DNA of 64,000 nt from Linum tenue (GCA_946122785.1 CAMGYJ010000008.1:3125742-3189741); one strand, 5' to 3'; numbered from the stretch's first letter, positions 23,280 to 36,599 are shown. Made by a program: numbers and translations. Notes: generated by a model from the letters alone, not told the origin.

Positions 23280-26200
23280 ATGCAGCTTCACATCTCGCCT
23301 AGCATGAGAAGCATCACGATATCGAGCAGTAACAGCAATGGGGGGTTTATTGACTTGATGAAGATCAAGGTCGCAGCTCGCCACATCTCTTATCGAACCC
23401 TTTTCCACACCATTCTCATTCTTGCTTTCTTGTTGCCCTTTGTCTTCATTCTCACTGCCCTCGTTACCCTTGAAGGTGTCAACAATTGCTCCTCATTCGG
23501 TACATCTCTTCTCGTTCTCTTTCCCTTTTCTCAATCTTTATGATGTGACATGTAATTTGGATCCATTAATGGATCTTGATTTGGGTTTCGGTTGATTTGA
23601 TCTGGGTTGTAAATTGTATATCCCCTGACTTAATGTAACCTACGTTCCATGTGATTTTGTCTTCCACTTGGATTCATATTCAGGGAACGAGTCTTGCATC
23701 CATTGATAGTGATTGTTATCGTTTTCTGTTTACTGCAGTTCGAGGATGGATGCATTGGTTTGACATCTTTTCTGCATTTGCATTCAGAGCTGTATCGATC
23801 TGCATTTACGGTTTTTCATATGACTGGCGTCATTTTCCTGTGATTGTGCCTCTTCAAATGGGTTGCTATTCATATTGTAATTTGTAATTCAGAATTACAT
23901 ACCACTACCTTGCTGATTGGTTATGTGCATTACTTTCCGATGTTGCATCATTGTCTGGGATAATTAATGTGTGTTGGTTGTCTACACAAACTTGTGTTCC
24001 CATAAGTGTCCCGTTGCTAATGTGATTAAATTATAAGATGGGCTGTAACTTATTAAGATCTACCTTGGGCAGAATCAGAATTTACTCTATCCTTTTCTTC
24101 AGTTGCGGAGTCATTGATTTAATTCATACATATAGCATTATTAGGATTATGAATCCTTCTTAGCCACAGTTTGTAGATCCTTACTTCTTTAGCTATTGTC
24201 CCATTGGAACACCTATTCCTTTAGATTATTTACATGATGAAATTCCTTTGCATGTGGCACACTTCTCCTAAGGTTTCTGTTGGAATGCGGATAACTGCTA
24301 GGTTACGCGGAATGATTCCTTCCTTGCTTGTGTTGTCAGCTTAACTATTGGGTATTTCTATTTTTATTTATCTTCTATTGGTCCTTTCTGTTATCCTTCA
24401 GATTGCTTAGGTAGGCGACTTGGACCAAGGCTTCTTGGCAGGGTCGATGATTCTGGGGTAAACATTCCTTGCCCTCCCCTCACAGTTCATATGCTCAGTG
24501 GTTATTTAATGATTGATTAACTGAAGTCCTCTCTGTTGACAATGTTGCAGCAGAGGTTGGTCAAGGACTTCCACAAGATACTGAATCAAGTTAATACAGA
24601 GGAAATCCCTAATGGTCTAAAGCTCCCGGAGTCATTTAGTCAACTCGTTGCTGAAATGAAGAGCAACCAATACGATGCAAAGACATTTGCTCTGACATTG
24701 AGAGCTATGGTATGTTTATGTTTCCATTTATAGCTCTAGCTATGATACACTTGCTGCTAATTTCTTGAGGGAATTGGTGGAAAAGGAGATATTCACGAGG
24801 CATGTGATACAAACATAAAAATAAGAATCAATACCTTGGTATCTTCGAATATATATTTATACCCTGATTATCTGTACAGTTGATTGGCTGATCGATAGAT
24901 ATTATGTGGATAAAATCTTAACGAATACTTAAGAATTCAAGTCTTTATGATTTTTGTTGTGCATCTTGGTTGGTATGCAATGAATTGCATAGATAGGCAA
25001 TGTGTCTAGAGACATTGATTATATGCATTTGGTTGAAAGAGACAATGGATTTATGCATGGCCTTCAGAGCGCCAAGCCTAGTCTCTGTGGAGGAAATCAG
25101 TGAAACACTGGTAAAATACATTTTAACCTAACTACTTTCTTCCTGTTCCAGATGGAGAAATTTGAAAGGGAAATTAGAGAATCGAAATTCGCAGAGCTGA
25201 TGAACAAACACTTCACTGCAAGTTCCATTCCAAAAGGCATCCACTGTCTCTCTTTGCGTTTGACGGATGAATATTCCTCTAATGCACATGCGCGCAGGCA
25301 ACTGCCTGCTCCAGAGTTGCTCCCTTTGTTGTCTGACAACTCTTACCATCACTTCATACTATCAACAGACAACATTTTGGCAGCATCTGTTGTTGTGACT
25401 TCTACTGTGGCATCATCTCTAAGACCTGAAAAGATTGTCTTTCATGTCATCACTGACAAGAAGACTTATGCCGGGATGCATTCTTGGTTTGCGCTAAACC
25501 CTGTCTCCCCTGCTATCATTGAAGTCAAAGGCGTCCATCAGTTTGAATGGTTGACCAGGGAGAATGTTCCCGTGCTCGAAGCTGTAGAGAGCCATAATAG
25601 TATCAGGAACTATTATCATGGAAATCATGTTGCTGGAACAAATCTCAGTGATACAACTCCACGTATGTTTGCTTCAAAACTACAAGCTAGAAGTCCAAAG
25701 TACATTTCCTTACTCAACCACCTGCGGATATATTTACCTGAGGTAATCAGTTATGATCTGAAGTAGTGCTTTATGTTAGTTATGGGTCTGAATTTCCTAT
25801 GTCTATGCTGCTACACAACAAAGAATAGGAGAGGTAAAATAAATTGATTTGTGGGAAGTTGTAATTTAGTACATAATTCACATGCCTTGTCTTTACCTGT
25901 CTTGTTTTACACTAAACAGAGAAACCTTAGCGCATGTCATAGGTTTAGCTTCTTCATAATTTGAAATGCATTTGCAAAATGTTGTTGAAGAATATATAGC
26001 CCTTTTTTAACCAAAATGGAATCTGAACCCGTTCAGTAGGTTAATAAATTGCATGTTTCTGATTCTGACACACAGTAAGTTTATTAATTGTAAGTCACAT
26101 CTGGTACATTTTTGGAGTTCAACATGTCTAACTATTAATATATCAAGTTTTTGGGTCTTAAGAAGTAATCATTTGTGGTTTCAATAAGTACTGTGGAATG

Positions 26201-27670
26201 TGCTCCTTGCTCTTCCATCCATTACTCGATATTCATTTTTTTTCCGCCTAACTGCCGGTGTTTCAAAAACAGCTGTTCCCGAACCTCGATAAGGTGGTAT
26301 TTTTGGACGATGATGTTGTCATTCAGCGTGATCTATCTCCACTTTGGGATATTGACCTTAAAGGAAAGGTTAATGGTGCTGTGGAAACATGTAGAGGCGA
26401 GGATGAGTGGGTGATGTCCAAGCGTTTCAAGAACTACTTCAATTTTTCTCATCCCCTCATAGCAAACAACTTGGACTCAGAAGAATGTGCTTGGGCTTAT
26501 GGAATGAATGTATTCGACCTTCATGCATGGAGGAAGACAAGTATAAGAGAAACATACCATTCCTGGTTGAGAGAGGTAGATTTTCTTTTCGTGTTAAGCA
26601 CACATTATTAACTTGCCTTGCTCTTTAGTACTCTTGTTCAATTTATTTGGGTGTGCATGCAGTCATACATATATATATACAAAGCAATAAGGGGTCGTTT
26701 GGATGTGGTAATTTAATACAGTAATTTGATCCAATTACCACATAATGCAGTAATTGGGTTAAAAATTCACGTTTGGGAGAGCAAAAAGAGTATGGGAATT
26801 GGACCATGGAAATTGGCTTCAATTACCACATTCATGGTAATTGAGAATACTACACCTCCCCCTAGTGATTTGACATTACCACGTTTTCTTATTTTTTCCC
26901 AATTCCACACCATTAATTCCCACAAAACTAAACCCTATCCAAACATGAATTTTTTTCTATTTCCACAAGTCAATTCCTTGGTTTTGTAAAACATGGAAAT
27001 TCAGACAAATTCCAACGTTTTCAAATTTCCACATCCAAACGACCCCTAAAATTTTATCATTAGAATACATATAGAAGCATCTTCTACATTCTGTTCCCTT
27101 ATTTTGTTCGAGGATGTTAAAACAAATCTTTTGCATGTCCTTTAGTCAATTCTGTAAAAGTATTCTTTTTGGTGTTTTCTGACATCATGACAAAGTATTC
27201 TAGTTTTGTAGCTGCGTACCCATTTAGGCTCAACCTAGTAATTTGAGATTCAACTGAATGTGGAACTTCAAATCTCCATTGGCTTTTAGTACTGACAATA
27301 AATCGCTTGCATATAGTTGTGTCATGTATCATTATTAGTTCAGCTTTCATCTCACGGGGTTGCTTTTGGTTGTTTGTACTTGCAGAATCTGAAATCAAAC
27401 CTGACCATGTGGAAGCTTGGAACCTTGCCCCCAGCTTTGATTGCATTTAAAGGTCATGTGCATGCAATTGATCCTGAGTGGCATATGCTAGGGTTGGGGT
27501 ATCAGAATAAGACAGACATTGAAAGTGTGAAGAGAGCTGCAGTAATCCACTACAATGGCCAGTCAAAACCATGGTTGCCAATCGGGTTTGAGCATTTGCG
27601 GCCATTTTGGACAAAGTATGTCAATTACTCCAATGATTTTGTACGCAACTGCCACATCATGGAGACGTAG
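23280..27670 (+). CDS. GAUT13/14-like: galacturonosyltransferase-like protein, GAUT13/14 type (GT8 family)
   Basis: Golgi type II membrane glycosyltransferase of family GT8. GAUT members build homogalacturonan and related wall polysaccharides from UDP-galacturonate. Six exons: 23280-23499, 24402-24457, 24551-24709, 25152-25742, 26273-26575, 27386-27670, all GT-AG and in frame, giving 537 residues (family about 530-540). The N-terminus MQLHISPSMRSITISSSN is a GAUT12-14 hallmark. One membrane anchor spans about residues 41-63. The catalytic DDD metal/sugar-nucleotide motif is at residues 354-356 (VFLDDDVVIQRDLSPLWDID), with GAVETCRGED and WKLGTLPPALIAF downstream and HYNGQSKPW near the end. The KLPESFSQLV stem is conserved. 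GAUT13/14 rather than GAUT12 is judged from the stem and the C-terminal CHIME-like end. Exon 4 starts with a second Met codon (AMMEKFERE). A Tourist-like MITE sits in intron 5; the coding frame is unbroken. Confidence 0.93.
26691..27046. mobile_element. Tourist-like MITE (PIF/Harbinger), 356 bp, in GAUT intron 5
   Basis: Terminal inverted repeats GGGGTCGTTTGGATGTGG and complement, with the 3-bp target duplication TAA on both sides (26688-26690 and 27047-27049). It is non-coding and AT-rich inside. It lies wholly within intron 5, clear of the acceptor at 27385. Confidence 0.9.
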
Positions 27671-30162
27671 CCAACTCATACAACGATAGAGAGAGATAGA
27701 ATTATTAGCTGAGTGATATGAATTGTCACATGAAGTCAGACTTTATACACTTGAGCATTCTCTGGATGTCTACCGAAAGACAGAAGGCTAGCAGAAACTT
27801 GGGCGTAATGGTTTTCAGGTCAGAATTCACTACCCATTAGCTCTGCATCACTAGCACGGGCACTGAGAATTCATTCTTTCATTTGTAACATAGCAATCGC
27901 ATATTAATTCTTCCGGTTGGAATTATGAACAAAAAAGAGACTATATTGAAGGAAGCTAGCCTGAATTCTTGGCTCAATTAGTTCCCATGTCTAGAATAAA
28001 GAAGGTACGAGATACACGATTAGGAAGTTTCTTCACTGGCGGCTGAAATTTGCACCAACCATCGATACTATACACTTCGATTTTGGTGGCTGGAAAGAGA
28101 AGTCGAGCAATGAATAGGACAGTTTATATTCTGCACTGCAGAGGGAGGGCTGCTGTTATATTCTGTAATTCTGTTATGAAGCCAGAAGAAGCTCTTTCCT
28201 TCATATTCTTCTTATTGTTACTGTTGTCAAAGATTTTTTGTTAGAGACTCTTCTTCTCCCTTGCTTTTGAAGTTTGATACCAGTTGAGTGAAACTGTAGA
28301 AATAGAGGTAAGAAAATGAAGATTGCTGCTATGTTACAAACAGGTTCCGTCTTAAAATTTTGTTGGGGGACTGGCTACTGCAATTATAGGTACTCCCTTA
28401 TATGTACGAGGATAATGATGGTGATGAACCTCAGGAGAGACACAAACATTTGAAAATGTGCAGAAATATTCTTTCTTTTCCCCCTTTGTGTTGAACAGTT
28501 TCATGATGGTATGCTTGAATTGAATTCTGATCCTTTCCATTTTCTTCTTTCTGCATGATTATTCATCATCATAACTGCTCAAGTCTATGAATGCCTGATA
28601 CTAAGTGAATAACCCTGAGTTCATCACGATACAAGTTACACATTTCCTTTTGACGAAATTCGTTTCATTCAATGTTTGCTAAACATATTTCTATCATTAG
28701 GCCTTGATATTCCTGATTGTAAAACACCATTCGAACAATTTAGTACGAAACTTCCCACGATGTAGAGAACTAACATTAATATCTTTGTAATCCACATAGA
28801 GACGGTCGGGGAAAAACCCTTAATCAGTGTTTTCTTCTTCTTCTTTCTTTCATTTCTTCTAAATTAAGATGTGGGTGAGACAAACATATAAAACAGGACA
28901 CAGGAACTCTCGGAGATTAACACTCAAACAAGGGAATACCTTGTGTCTGTTGATGAATTGGAATCATTGTCCCTGTAGTTTACATCATCATTTGTATCCC
29001 TTTGGACAAAACAAAGGCAAAAGTCTGTCTGTCTTTCCCTCTTTTGCTTGGATGGAAGGAAAAGAACAATGAGAGAAAAAAAAAAAAATAGAAAACAGAG
29101 GAGCTGGAAAGATTGTCGATGTCCTTCCATGGCGATTGACTAGAGAGGGATAGTTACATAAATGTGTACTTTGACCAGAGTTTGAAGACTCCAAAGAAGA
29201 ATCAACACTTCTCCTCTCTTTTTATTAGCGTCAACCATTCCTGTACCATATTTTTCTCTTTTCGTTTTCGCCAAAGCTCATATTTTATTCGGTCACTGAG
29301 CTTCAGTTATTCTTTAGTTACTCCTTTTCTCTCTTAACGCGCAATCTTCTTCTTATTCCAAACTACCAGCCATTACCAAATTCCACTTTTCTACGTGTCA
29401 CTACTTAATTCTTCCTTTATTGTTATGTTGGACCGGTTATTTTCCCTCTCGGTCAAGAATGACTAGTCCATTTTCATGGAGTTTCTTCACTTAAATTGTT
29501 CTATCAGCATGTAAACTCGTCGATATCGAAAAGAATTTCTATGAACCCTCCCTCTTACTGACTATTAGATAGGGGGAGCAAGCATGTGAGTGATCCCGAG
29601 ATAATGTGAGTTAAAACTCAGCTGAATACCGAGTTTGATTTTGATTGGATATGAATTATATCGTGTCACTTGATTAGGGTTTATTTGGTTGCTTCTATAA
29701 TTGACGAGTTGAAGTGAAATACTTGTATGCACGGTCTGGACAAATAATTTTCACTAAAATAAATAAAAGTGGTTTGTTGTGTTAATCGTTACAACTATTA
29801 GCAGTGAATTCATAAAAAAAGTGAACTTCAATGATTGATTTGTTAGAATCCTTTCATAAACTAGATGGCAACACATGGACGAACCACTCAAGTATTGTTG
29901 AATATTTTAGTGTCATCACTTTTATCCAAAGATCATCGTATAAATTAATTCAAGTAAAGCAAATGCATGCCTTTTCCTCCTAAAGTAGGATGCTAATATA
30001 AAACAGAAACTCACAAGTCACAACAAATGATTGGGTAGGATATCTAATTATATAAGAGGTGGCATATTACATTCATACCATCATTAACAATAAGATTATT
30101 ACACACAATTGTCCATCTATTTTATTTACTTCTGTCTCACTACTTTGATAATTACTTTTCTT
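27671..30162. other. GAUT 3' UTR and intergenic region
   Basis: The first several hundred bases should be the GAUT 3' UTR; an AATAAA-like signal sits near 27995. The rest is AT-rich with scattered pyrimidine tracts. No further gene is supported; the short frames near 28870-29190 are low-complexity shadows. Confidence 0.45.
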
Positions 30163-30588
30163 TAGAGGTGGTAATTAGTATCCAAATCCATGAATCCAAT
30201 CCAATCCATCCACCAAATTATCCACTTAATCCAATCCATTTAAATCCAATCCATTTGATCCAAATCCAATTGGATTGGTGGATTCATAGATCAATCCATG
30301 GATCCAAATGGCAAATTATGATTTGGTACCTATATTTTTTATATTTTATATTTTGGTACCTAAAATTTATATTTTTATACGAAAAATATCATTGGAAAAT
30401 TACATTTTGATACCTAAATTTTTTCATTATGACATTTTGGTCCAAGCCTTGGATGTCATTTGGATTCATGGATCAATCCACCAATCTATTTGATCCAATC
30501 CATGAATCCACCAATCCATTGGATCCAATCCATTTGATCCATGAATCCACCAATCCAATCCACGAATCCGATCCAATTGCCACCTCTA
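30163..30588. mobile_element. hAT-type MITE, 426 bp
   Basis: Inverted ends TAGAGGTGGTAATT and complement of TAGAGGTGGCAATT, with a perfect 8-bp target duplication CTTTTCTT at 30155-30162 and 30589-30596. The interior is built from repeats of the word ATCCAATCC and its complement, so it can fold extensively. No protein is encoded. Confidence 0.92.
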
Positions 30589-30596
30589 CTTTTCTT

Positions 30597-32226
30597 ACAT
30601 TTAAAATGTCACGACATTTAGTTTGTTAATAACGAGTGATCTCGATTCATATATTCAATCGTACCTTCCAAACTTGGTAAATACCTGACACATTGCTGAA
30701 GTGAATAGTGTTATTGATGAATGGCATTTTTTTTCCTTCTCAGAATGGCCTAAAAAAAGTTGGAGGACTAATTTGTCAGAAACAACAAATTAAAGGAGTG
30801 TGCCGAAAAGTCAATAACCCGTTCTTCTCGTTTTTAGCCAAGGACGGCAGAAGTTTTCTCAGGTCCAAGATCAAGTATTAAAATAGGAGAAGAAAAAAAT
30901 AAAATAAATAAACGAAGCAGGAAAATTAAGGAAGAAGGAAATAAAAGGAGAAAATGGAAGTCCATTTCCATGGTCATAGGAGGGAGGTAGGAGGAGAAAT
31001 GGAGAAGAAGGCAAGGACGCCAGATATGGACATGGGGGGATTGAATTGAGAATTGATTGCGCACAAAATAATATGCATAGTTTTGTTTTTAATTCCTCAC
31101 CATTTTTATTAGATTTTTAGAAATGGAAACAACTTAGAAAACTCCGTAAACGCCCCCTCCTTCCTTCCTTCCTTCCTTCCTCCCTCACCTCTCTTCTTCT
31201 TAGTTCTTCCCTCTTCCCAATCGCTGCCGATTCGTTTATTTCTGTCTTTCCCTTTTCGTTTATTTCTAATCTCTCCCTTTCCTTCTCCCTCTTCCTTCGT
31301 GTTTCTTTCACCTTTCTGTATACTGATGCCCAATACCCTGTTTCAACTTCCCTTTCTCGGTGGCCATCATTATAATTGTTCAGTTTCGAATCTTTTCAGC
31401 GATTAGCAATTGGCCCAGATCAGTTCTGCCACCAAGTAAGAAAACCCATTCCCCAATTTCACTCCCTACCCCTACTCTTGCTTGTCTGATCGATTCAATT
31501 TATTGTCAGTAGTTTCGTCAATCGGATGCAGCTGTAATTACAGCTTTCTGGAACTGAGGGGTTCCTTTTTCTTTGTTGATTATGATGATCTTTAGAGGAG
31601 GCGGAGATGTGGTTTGTGATCTTTTCTTGCTCTTCGCAGAATTTTGGGGTTTTCTTGCTCTTTTGTAGCTTGCGATCTTTTCAGTTTCCTTCCCTGTATT
31701 TCCAGTCTCTGTTTATTTCTATTATTGTTTTTAAATTCCAGGGTTTTCTTGTTTTGTTGCCTTTAATTCAGCTAGTAGCAGCGATGAGAATTCATAACAG
31801 GCATAAATCAAAGCACTAGGTCAGCTGATTAGAATTGGAGCCAATCGTGAATTCGTGATGGTTAGTTTTAGGGTAATTTCAGAGTTTTGGTTGCTGATTT
31901 TCACGTATCAGGGAATGATTCCTTCCTTAGAAATCCGATTCTTAAAGATGTCTTTTATTCAACCTTACGTTTCTGGTTCCTAAAATTTCCACTTGCAAGA
32001 TACTGAAGAAGACTCCCTTTTTCCGTATTGTCTTTGGCAGGAAGCTAAACGAGTCAAGACTCAAGAGTCTTCATCAGTCCTTTGTTTCCTAGAAAACACT
32101 ACAAGGTTCAATTTTTTTTTTAATAAAAACTCCAGCTTGTTTGAGCTGTGGTTGATATTGGGATAACAACAAACCCTGTAGCTCCCTGCATTCTGGGAAC
32201 TCAGTAGTTGTTATATCCGCAAAGAC
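30597..32226 (+). promoter_or_regulatory. upstream region and probable spliced 5' leader of the MUB gene
   Basis: Includes a (TTCC)n run near 31159-31182 and a CT-rich block to about 31320, typical of a plant leader. A strong donor-like GTAAGA near 31435 and the distance to the start codon suggest a leader intron of about 0.7 kb ending shortly before 32227. No other gene is supported. Confidence 0.4.
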
Positions 32227-34000
32227 ATGGCCGGGGTACAAGATCAGTTAGAGATCAAATTTCGATTGACAGATGGATCAGATATTGGTCCCAAAAGCTT
32301 TCCTACTGCTGCAAGTGTTGCAACTTTGAAGGAAACCGTTCTTGCTCAATGGCCTAAAGGTAATGCCAACTTCCATTCTATGCTTAATGAGAAATCATGT
32401 TGTCTGTTTCATTGTTCATGTATTGACATTTGTTATAGAATGTGGGCTTAAGAGGTCTGTCTCTACAGTTTCTTATCATTTGTTGTTAAAAATTCAGAAA
32501 AGGGAGATATTCAACTCCAAACAAAGAGCGCCAAGATCACCTTGTGTATGTTTATACTGCATAATACTGCTCTGGTGCTTTGCTTAGCTGAATCCTGGCT
32601 TTGCTAACCTTAATAGTGGCATTCCTTGGGCAGAAGCTCCTTGTAAATTTGTTATAAACCTTTTGGCTTCTCATGGTTTTTTCATGTTCTTAGCATCATC
32701 TCCCATGAAGTGATAAAAGGAAGTTGTTCTTGGTTTTATTTTCTCACTATGGCAGTGGTCTACTATGCGAAAAGAAACTGATTTTCTTCAAGTTGAATAA
32801 AAAAGTTAGTGGTATCAAACAGGGAGCCATGTAATTGCCATCATACCCTTCTGGGCCATTGTGTTTTTTTCTTTTCTCAGTTTTTGAATCCAGTCTCCTT
32901 GATTCTTGTCCAGCCTCTACCTATGATAGGGTAACATAAAAACATGCTATACTGTGGAAGAAGCCATTGACAGGTCCTGTCCCCTCCTACAACCAATCTG
33001 GAGTAGTCTGCTCGATAACATAATGCCTTTTGAACCGGAGCTGATTTTGATTTATCGAGGCAGCTTCAGCTGTGAATAAAAGAGAGATTCACTTTTGTGT
33101 TATTCTTCATGCTCTGAGAACATAATTTATAGTTGGAGTGGTGTAGGTCCTGTCCCCTCCTACAACCAATCTGGAGTAGTCTGCTCGATAACATAATGCC
33201 TTTTGAACTGGAGCTGATTTTGATTTATCGAGGCAGCTTCAGCTGTGAATAAAAGAGAGATGCACTTTGGTGTTATTCTTCATGCTCTGAGAACATAATT
33301 TATAGTTGAAGGAGTGGTGTAGGTCTTTCATTATGGATCATTGCTAAATTATATTTCCAGAGATGTCAACTCTGGTGCTTTCTCTTCATTTAGTTAATGG
33401 ATCAGATTGGATCAGAGAGAGTATTAAGATTTGTTGAATGTCTTTTTCTATCACAGAGAAAGAGAATGGTCCACGAACGGTGAAAGATGTGAAGTTGATA
33501 AGTGCAGGAAGGATATTGGAGAATACACGAACCATAGGGGAATGCCGCAGTCCTCTATGTGATGTTCCTGGTGGGGTCACAACCATGCATGTAGTTGTTC
33601 AACCACCATCAACAGAGAAAGGTACGATCTTGTGTTCACTTCACGAACTCTGCTTTTGACTGAACTTATATTGCATTTAAAGAAACTTCTCAAACCATGC
33701 ACATCTCATACTTTTTTGTATAGATTGTGAACCCCTTGCTTATTATTTGTGATAGTTCATCTCACTTGGCGGTAAACTTTGTGACTATACACAGGCTGCT
33801 GCTACTTCCTTTTTGTTGTTCTGTTGTATCATAGGATTTAAGTTCCATGCACTGCATGACCAATAATGGAGCTCACTTTAGTAGTTTCAGACGACTTCTA
33901 ACCCGAAAAATGCCTCTCTTGTATTTGTTTTCTGGATGTAGCAGATAAGAAAGCAGCTCATCTACCAAAACAAAACAAGTGTGTTTGCGTCATTTTATAA
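32227..34000 (+). CDS. MUB: membrane-anchored ubiquitin-fold protein (MUB)
   Basis: Small ubiquitin-like protein held at the plasma membrane by a C-terminal lipid. MUBs bind specific E2 ubiquitin-conjugating enzymes and recruit them to the membrane. Three exons: 32227-32359, 33457-33621, 33945-34000, GT-AG and in frame, giving 117 residues, the usual family length. The beta-grasp core is clear: LEIKFRLTDGSDIGP, then TVKDVKLISAGRILENTRT, then VTTMHVVVQPP. The protein ends NKCVCVIL, so CVIL is a CaaX box; a terminal Leu favours geranylgeranylation, with the Cys two positions upstream as a possible second lipid site. Intron 1 carries a recent 173-bp tandem duplication. A decayed copy of the last exon and 3' flank lies at about 58.5 kb. 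Confidence 0.93.
32972..33325 (+). repeat. 173-bp tandem duplication in MUB intron 1
   Basis: Units start at 32972 and 33145, each beginning AGGTCCTGTCCCCTCC. They are nearly identical, with only a few substitutions. A short partial third copy of the unit start follows near 33320. Wholly intronic. Confidence 0.9.
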
Positions 34001-35372
34001 TTGGCAACGGTAAAGCAGAAAGAACAGCCAGATTTCCAGGCAAGTTATTTTTACTGGTGTTGTTTTTTCTCCTAATCTGCAACAAGCAAATAATGACATT
34101 GTTTTGTTTTCCCTTCATACAGGTAAAATAGACATTGGAGCTGTTACAGATGAACATTTATGTGAATTGGTTTTGAGGGGGGCATTGGGGTCATCAGGAG
34201 GGTGCATTTGTCACAGCTCACAGGGTCTTTTACTTGAGGCGCAAGTCTTTGCTTCCTACAGAGAAACAGTTGTGTGTGTCTCGCTGTCAATTCAGTATAC
34301 AATGATTGTGATAATGTGGGGGGAAATGAATTGGATTTACACTTGTATGCAATCTAACTACGACCGACAGTTTTTTCCTTTTTTGTGGTCAAGTCACTTT
34401 CTCATTGATGCACTGTCCGTACGACGGTTTTGGGTTCTTTCCAAAACCAGTACCCAAATTCATTTCGGCTGTTGGAAGAGTTATATGGTTGAATCTGATT
34501 TAGGATGCATCTTTTTCAGGTAACATTTCAATTAATGCAAAGCAATATATGGAGCTGCGAGTTCACGTTTTAAGTGTGGTTAGCAAACGGTTTGCAGTCA
34601 ACTTATATGGACTTGAAATATGCATAGATTCAGAATACCTTGATATTCCAAAAAGACCATTGATACACTAAAGAGACCATTGATACTCCAACAAAAGACT
34701 TCTCAGTTATCGACAAAAAGCTCCGATATCATGTTTATAACTATTTAGTACTAATAATTCGTTGGAATAGGTTCCATAATGGATATTCAACCGTAGGAAG
34801 GAGAACGAAATAGATGCATAACCCAAAATTTGAAAATTAAAATTTATTTGATAATGGAAAATTAAAATTTATACAATCACTCTTTTATTAATTCTCATTT
34901 GTTGAGTTGTTTTTCTTCTTCGTTTCTTTATACCAACAAATTGTGGTAAATGTGATCTACAAGGTAAAATTCATTTTGGTAATAAAATATTTCATGCTCT
35001 AATACCATGTTGTATCATTGTTGCAAGACGTGTCCTACAACGATCGTAAGACCTATTTTGACTCTTTAATACGATTGTACTTACTAAGCGGACTATTATC
35101 GTGAGAAGTTTTACAACAATAATAACACTGAATTTACAATAATACGTAAGACAACTTACGACAGTCATTAGAGGTCTTACAATGATAATGAAATTTTGTA
35201 TGAATGTAGTAACCATAAGAAATTAAAAATCAATTTAAAAAAATAGATGACTAAATAATATCATTTAACCTTAACATATTGAAAAAGATGCAAGTTGATC
35301 ATAATTCATAACTCAACCAGGATACACAAGGATTATAAAAAAATATCTGGATCCACAAGGAGGGGTTTTCAA
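34001..35372. other. MUB 3' flank and intergenic region
   Basis: 34001 to about 34300 is the MUB 3' UTR/flank that is also duplicated near 58.6 kb. The 139-codon frame starting at 34104 lies mostly in this non-coding part and shows no family. The rest is AT-rich, with short words such as GTAAGAC/GTCTTAC repeated in both orientations at 35030-35190. Confidence 0.45.
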
Positions 35373-36504
35373 GGGTTAATTGCACCGAATATCATGTAAG
35401 TATTGGTTTCATTGCATATTAATCATTTAGGTTCTTTCAGTTGCAAATAAACCAAATAAGTTGGTTTCCGATTGCACCGTTATATTTTTCATCAGTAAAC
35501 TTAACGGCAGGTATCAAATTATAATTTTCCGCATCAATTTACCCAATTTCATTTTCCCACACATTCTTCCATCTTTATTTCGGTATTACTAGCACTCTCT
35601 TTAATTATTTTATGCCCTCCTCTATTGTTTTCGTCAAAATCTACAATTGTTTATTTTTTTTGTTGGTCTAATTGAAATAAACTTTGGTATCCTTCCAAAT
35701 AAACTAAATTTTTTAAATTTATGTGGAATGTGAAATGCAATCCTTATTATATTTTTTCGTTTATAACATGTTATGCATAATTGGCACCTCTATATAGGAT
35801 TTTCTCTAGGGGGAAAGTTTTTTGGGTGCCCTCTTATAGATTGTTTAAATTCATCTATTATGCATGAATTTGTACATGTTATTGCTGTATAAGTGTTGTA
35901 ATGAATATTTGAGCGGACAAAAGTTAAAACATAAAAAGTCTTTCTTTAGTTGAGTTCTGCACACCTGAACTTCAGGTGTCAATCAGATAAAAACTAAAGA
36001 AACATATTGAGATTAAATACAAGGGAATGTTTTAAACTGAATGAGTGAAGAAAATTAAGAAACAGGTCTTAAATAATAAAATTGAACAGGTGAAGTTTTA
36101 TCATAGCTTTGTTACTAGTGTTCTACTAAAGAAAAATCGGCACAGCGAAACTCAGTTTCTCGACCGAAGTCCCCATCTCCAACTCTATAAATAATTTTAC
36201 AAGAGGATCGGCAGCCATAGAGCAAGAGAAGAATTTCAAATGGCTATTGTGATCGGGTTTATTCAATCCTCCATTTTTTATAAAAAAATTATTTATTTTG
36301 TGGAGAGGAAGAAAGTGAAAGAAAAATGGCATGGTGGAAATTAAGGTGGAAATTTTCAATTTAATACCCACCATTAAGTTTCAAAATGAAAAATATAACG
36401 GTGAAACCGGAAGTAGACTTGTGTGGTTTAGTTGCAACTAAAAACACTTAAATGGTTAATATACAACTTAACCAATACTTACATGATATCCAGTACATTT
36501 AATC
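35373..36504. mobile_element. Mutator-like (MULE) non-autonomous element, about 1.13 kb
   Basis: Inverted arms of about 160 bp: left from GGGTTAATTGCACC, right ending TACATTTAATC. The shared core ATATCATGTAAGTATTGGTT and CACCGTTATATTTTTCAT occur in both arms in opposite orientation. Flanks GGGTTTTCAA and GGATTTTCAA (10 bp, nine matching) fit a MULE-size target duplication. No transposase seen. The arms are clearly diverged, so it is old. Confidence 0.65.
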
Positions 36505-36599
36505 GGATTTTCAATGAATTTGGGCTTTTGCGACATCAATTATCATCATATATCTTACAGAAAAAGAAAAAGAAAAACTATTCCCCGCATAACCGTCTG

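Noticed and set aside
31109..31333. Lys/Glu-rich minus-strand frames
   Set aside because: Antisense of the CT-rich leader upstream of MUB.
34104..34523. 139-codon plus frame after the MUB gene
   Set aside because: Begins in the MUB 3' flank; its counterpart near 58.7 kb is not open in the same frame, so it is not under coding constraint.
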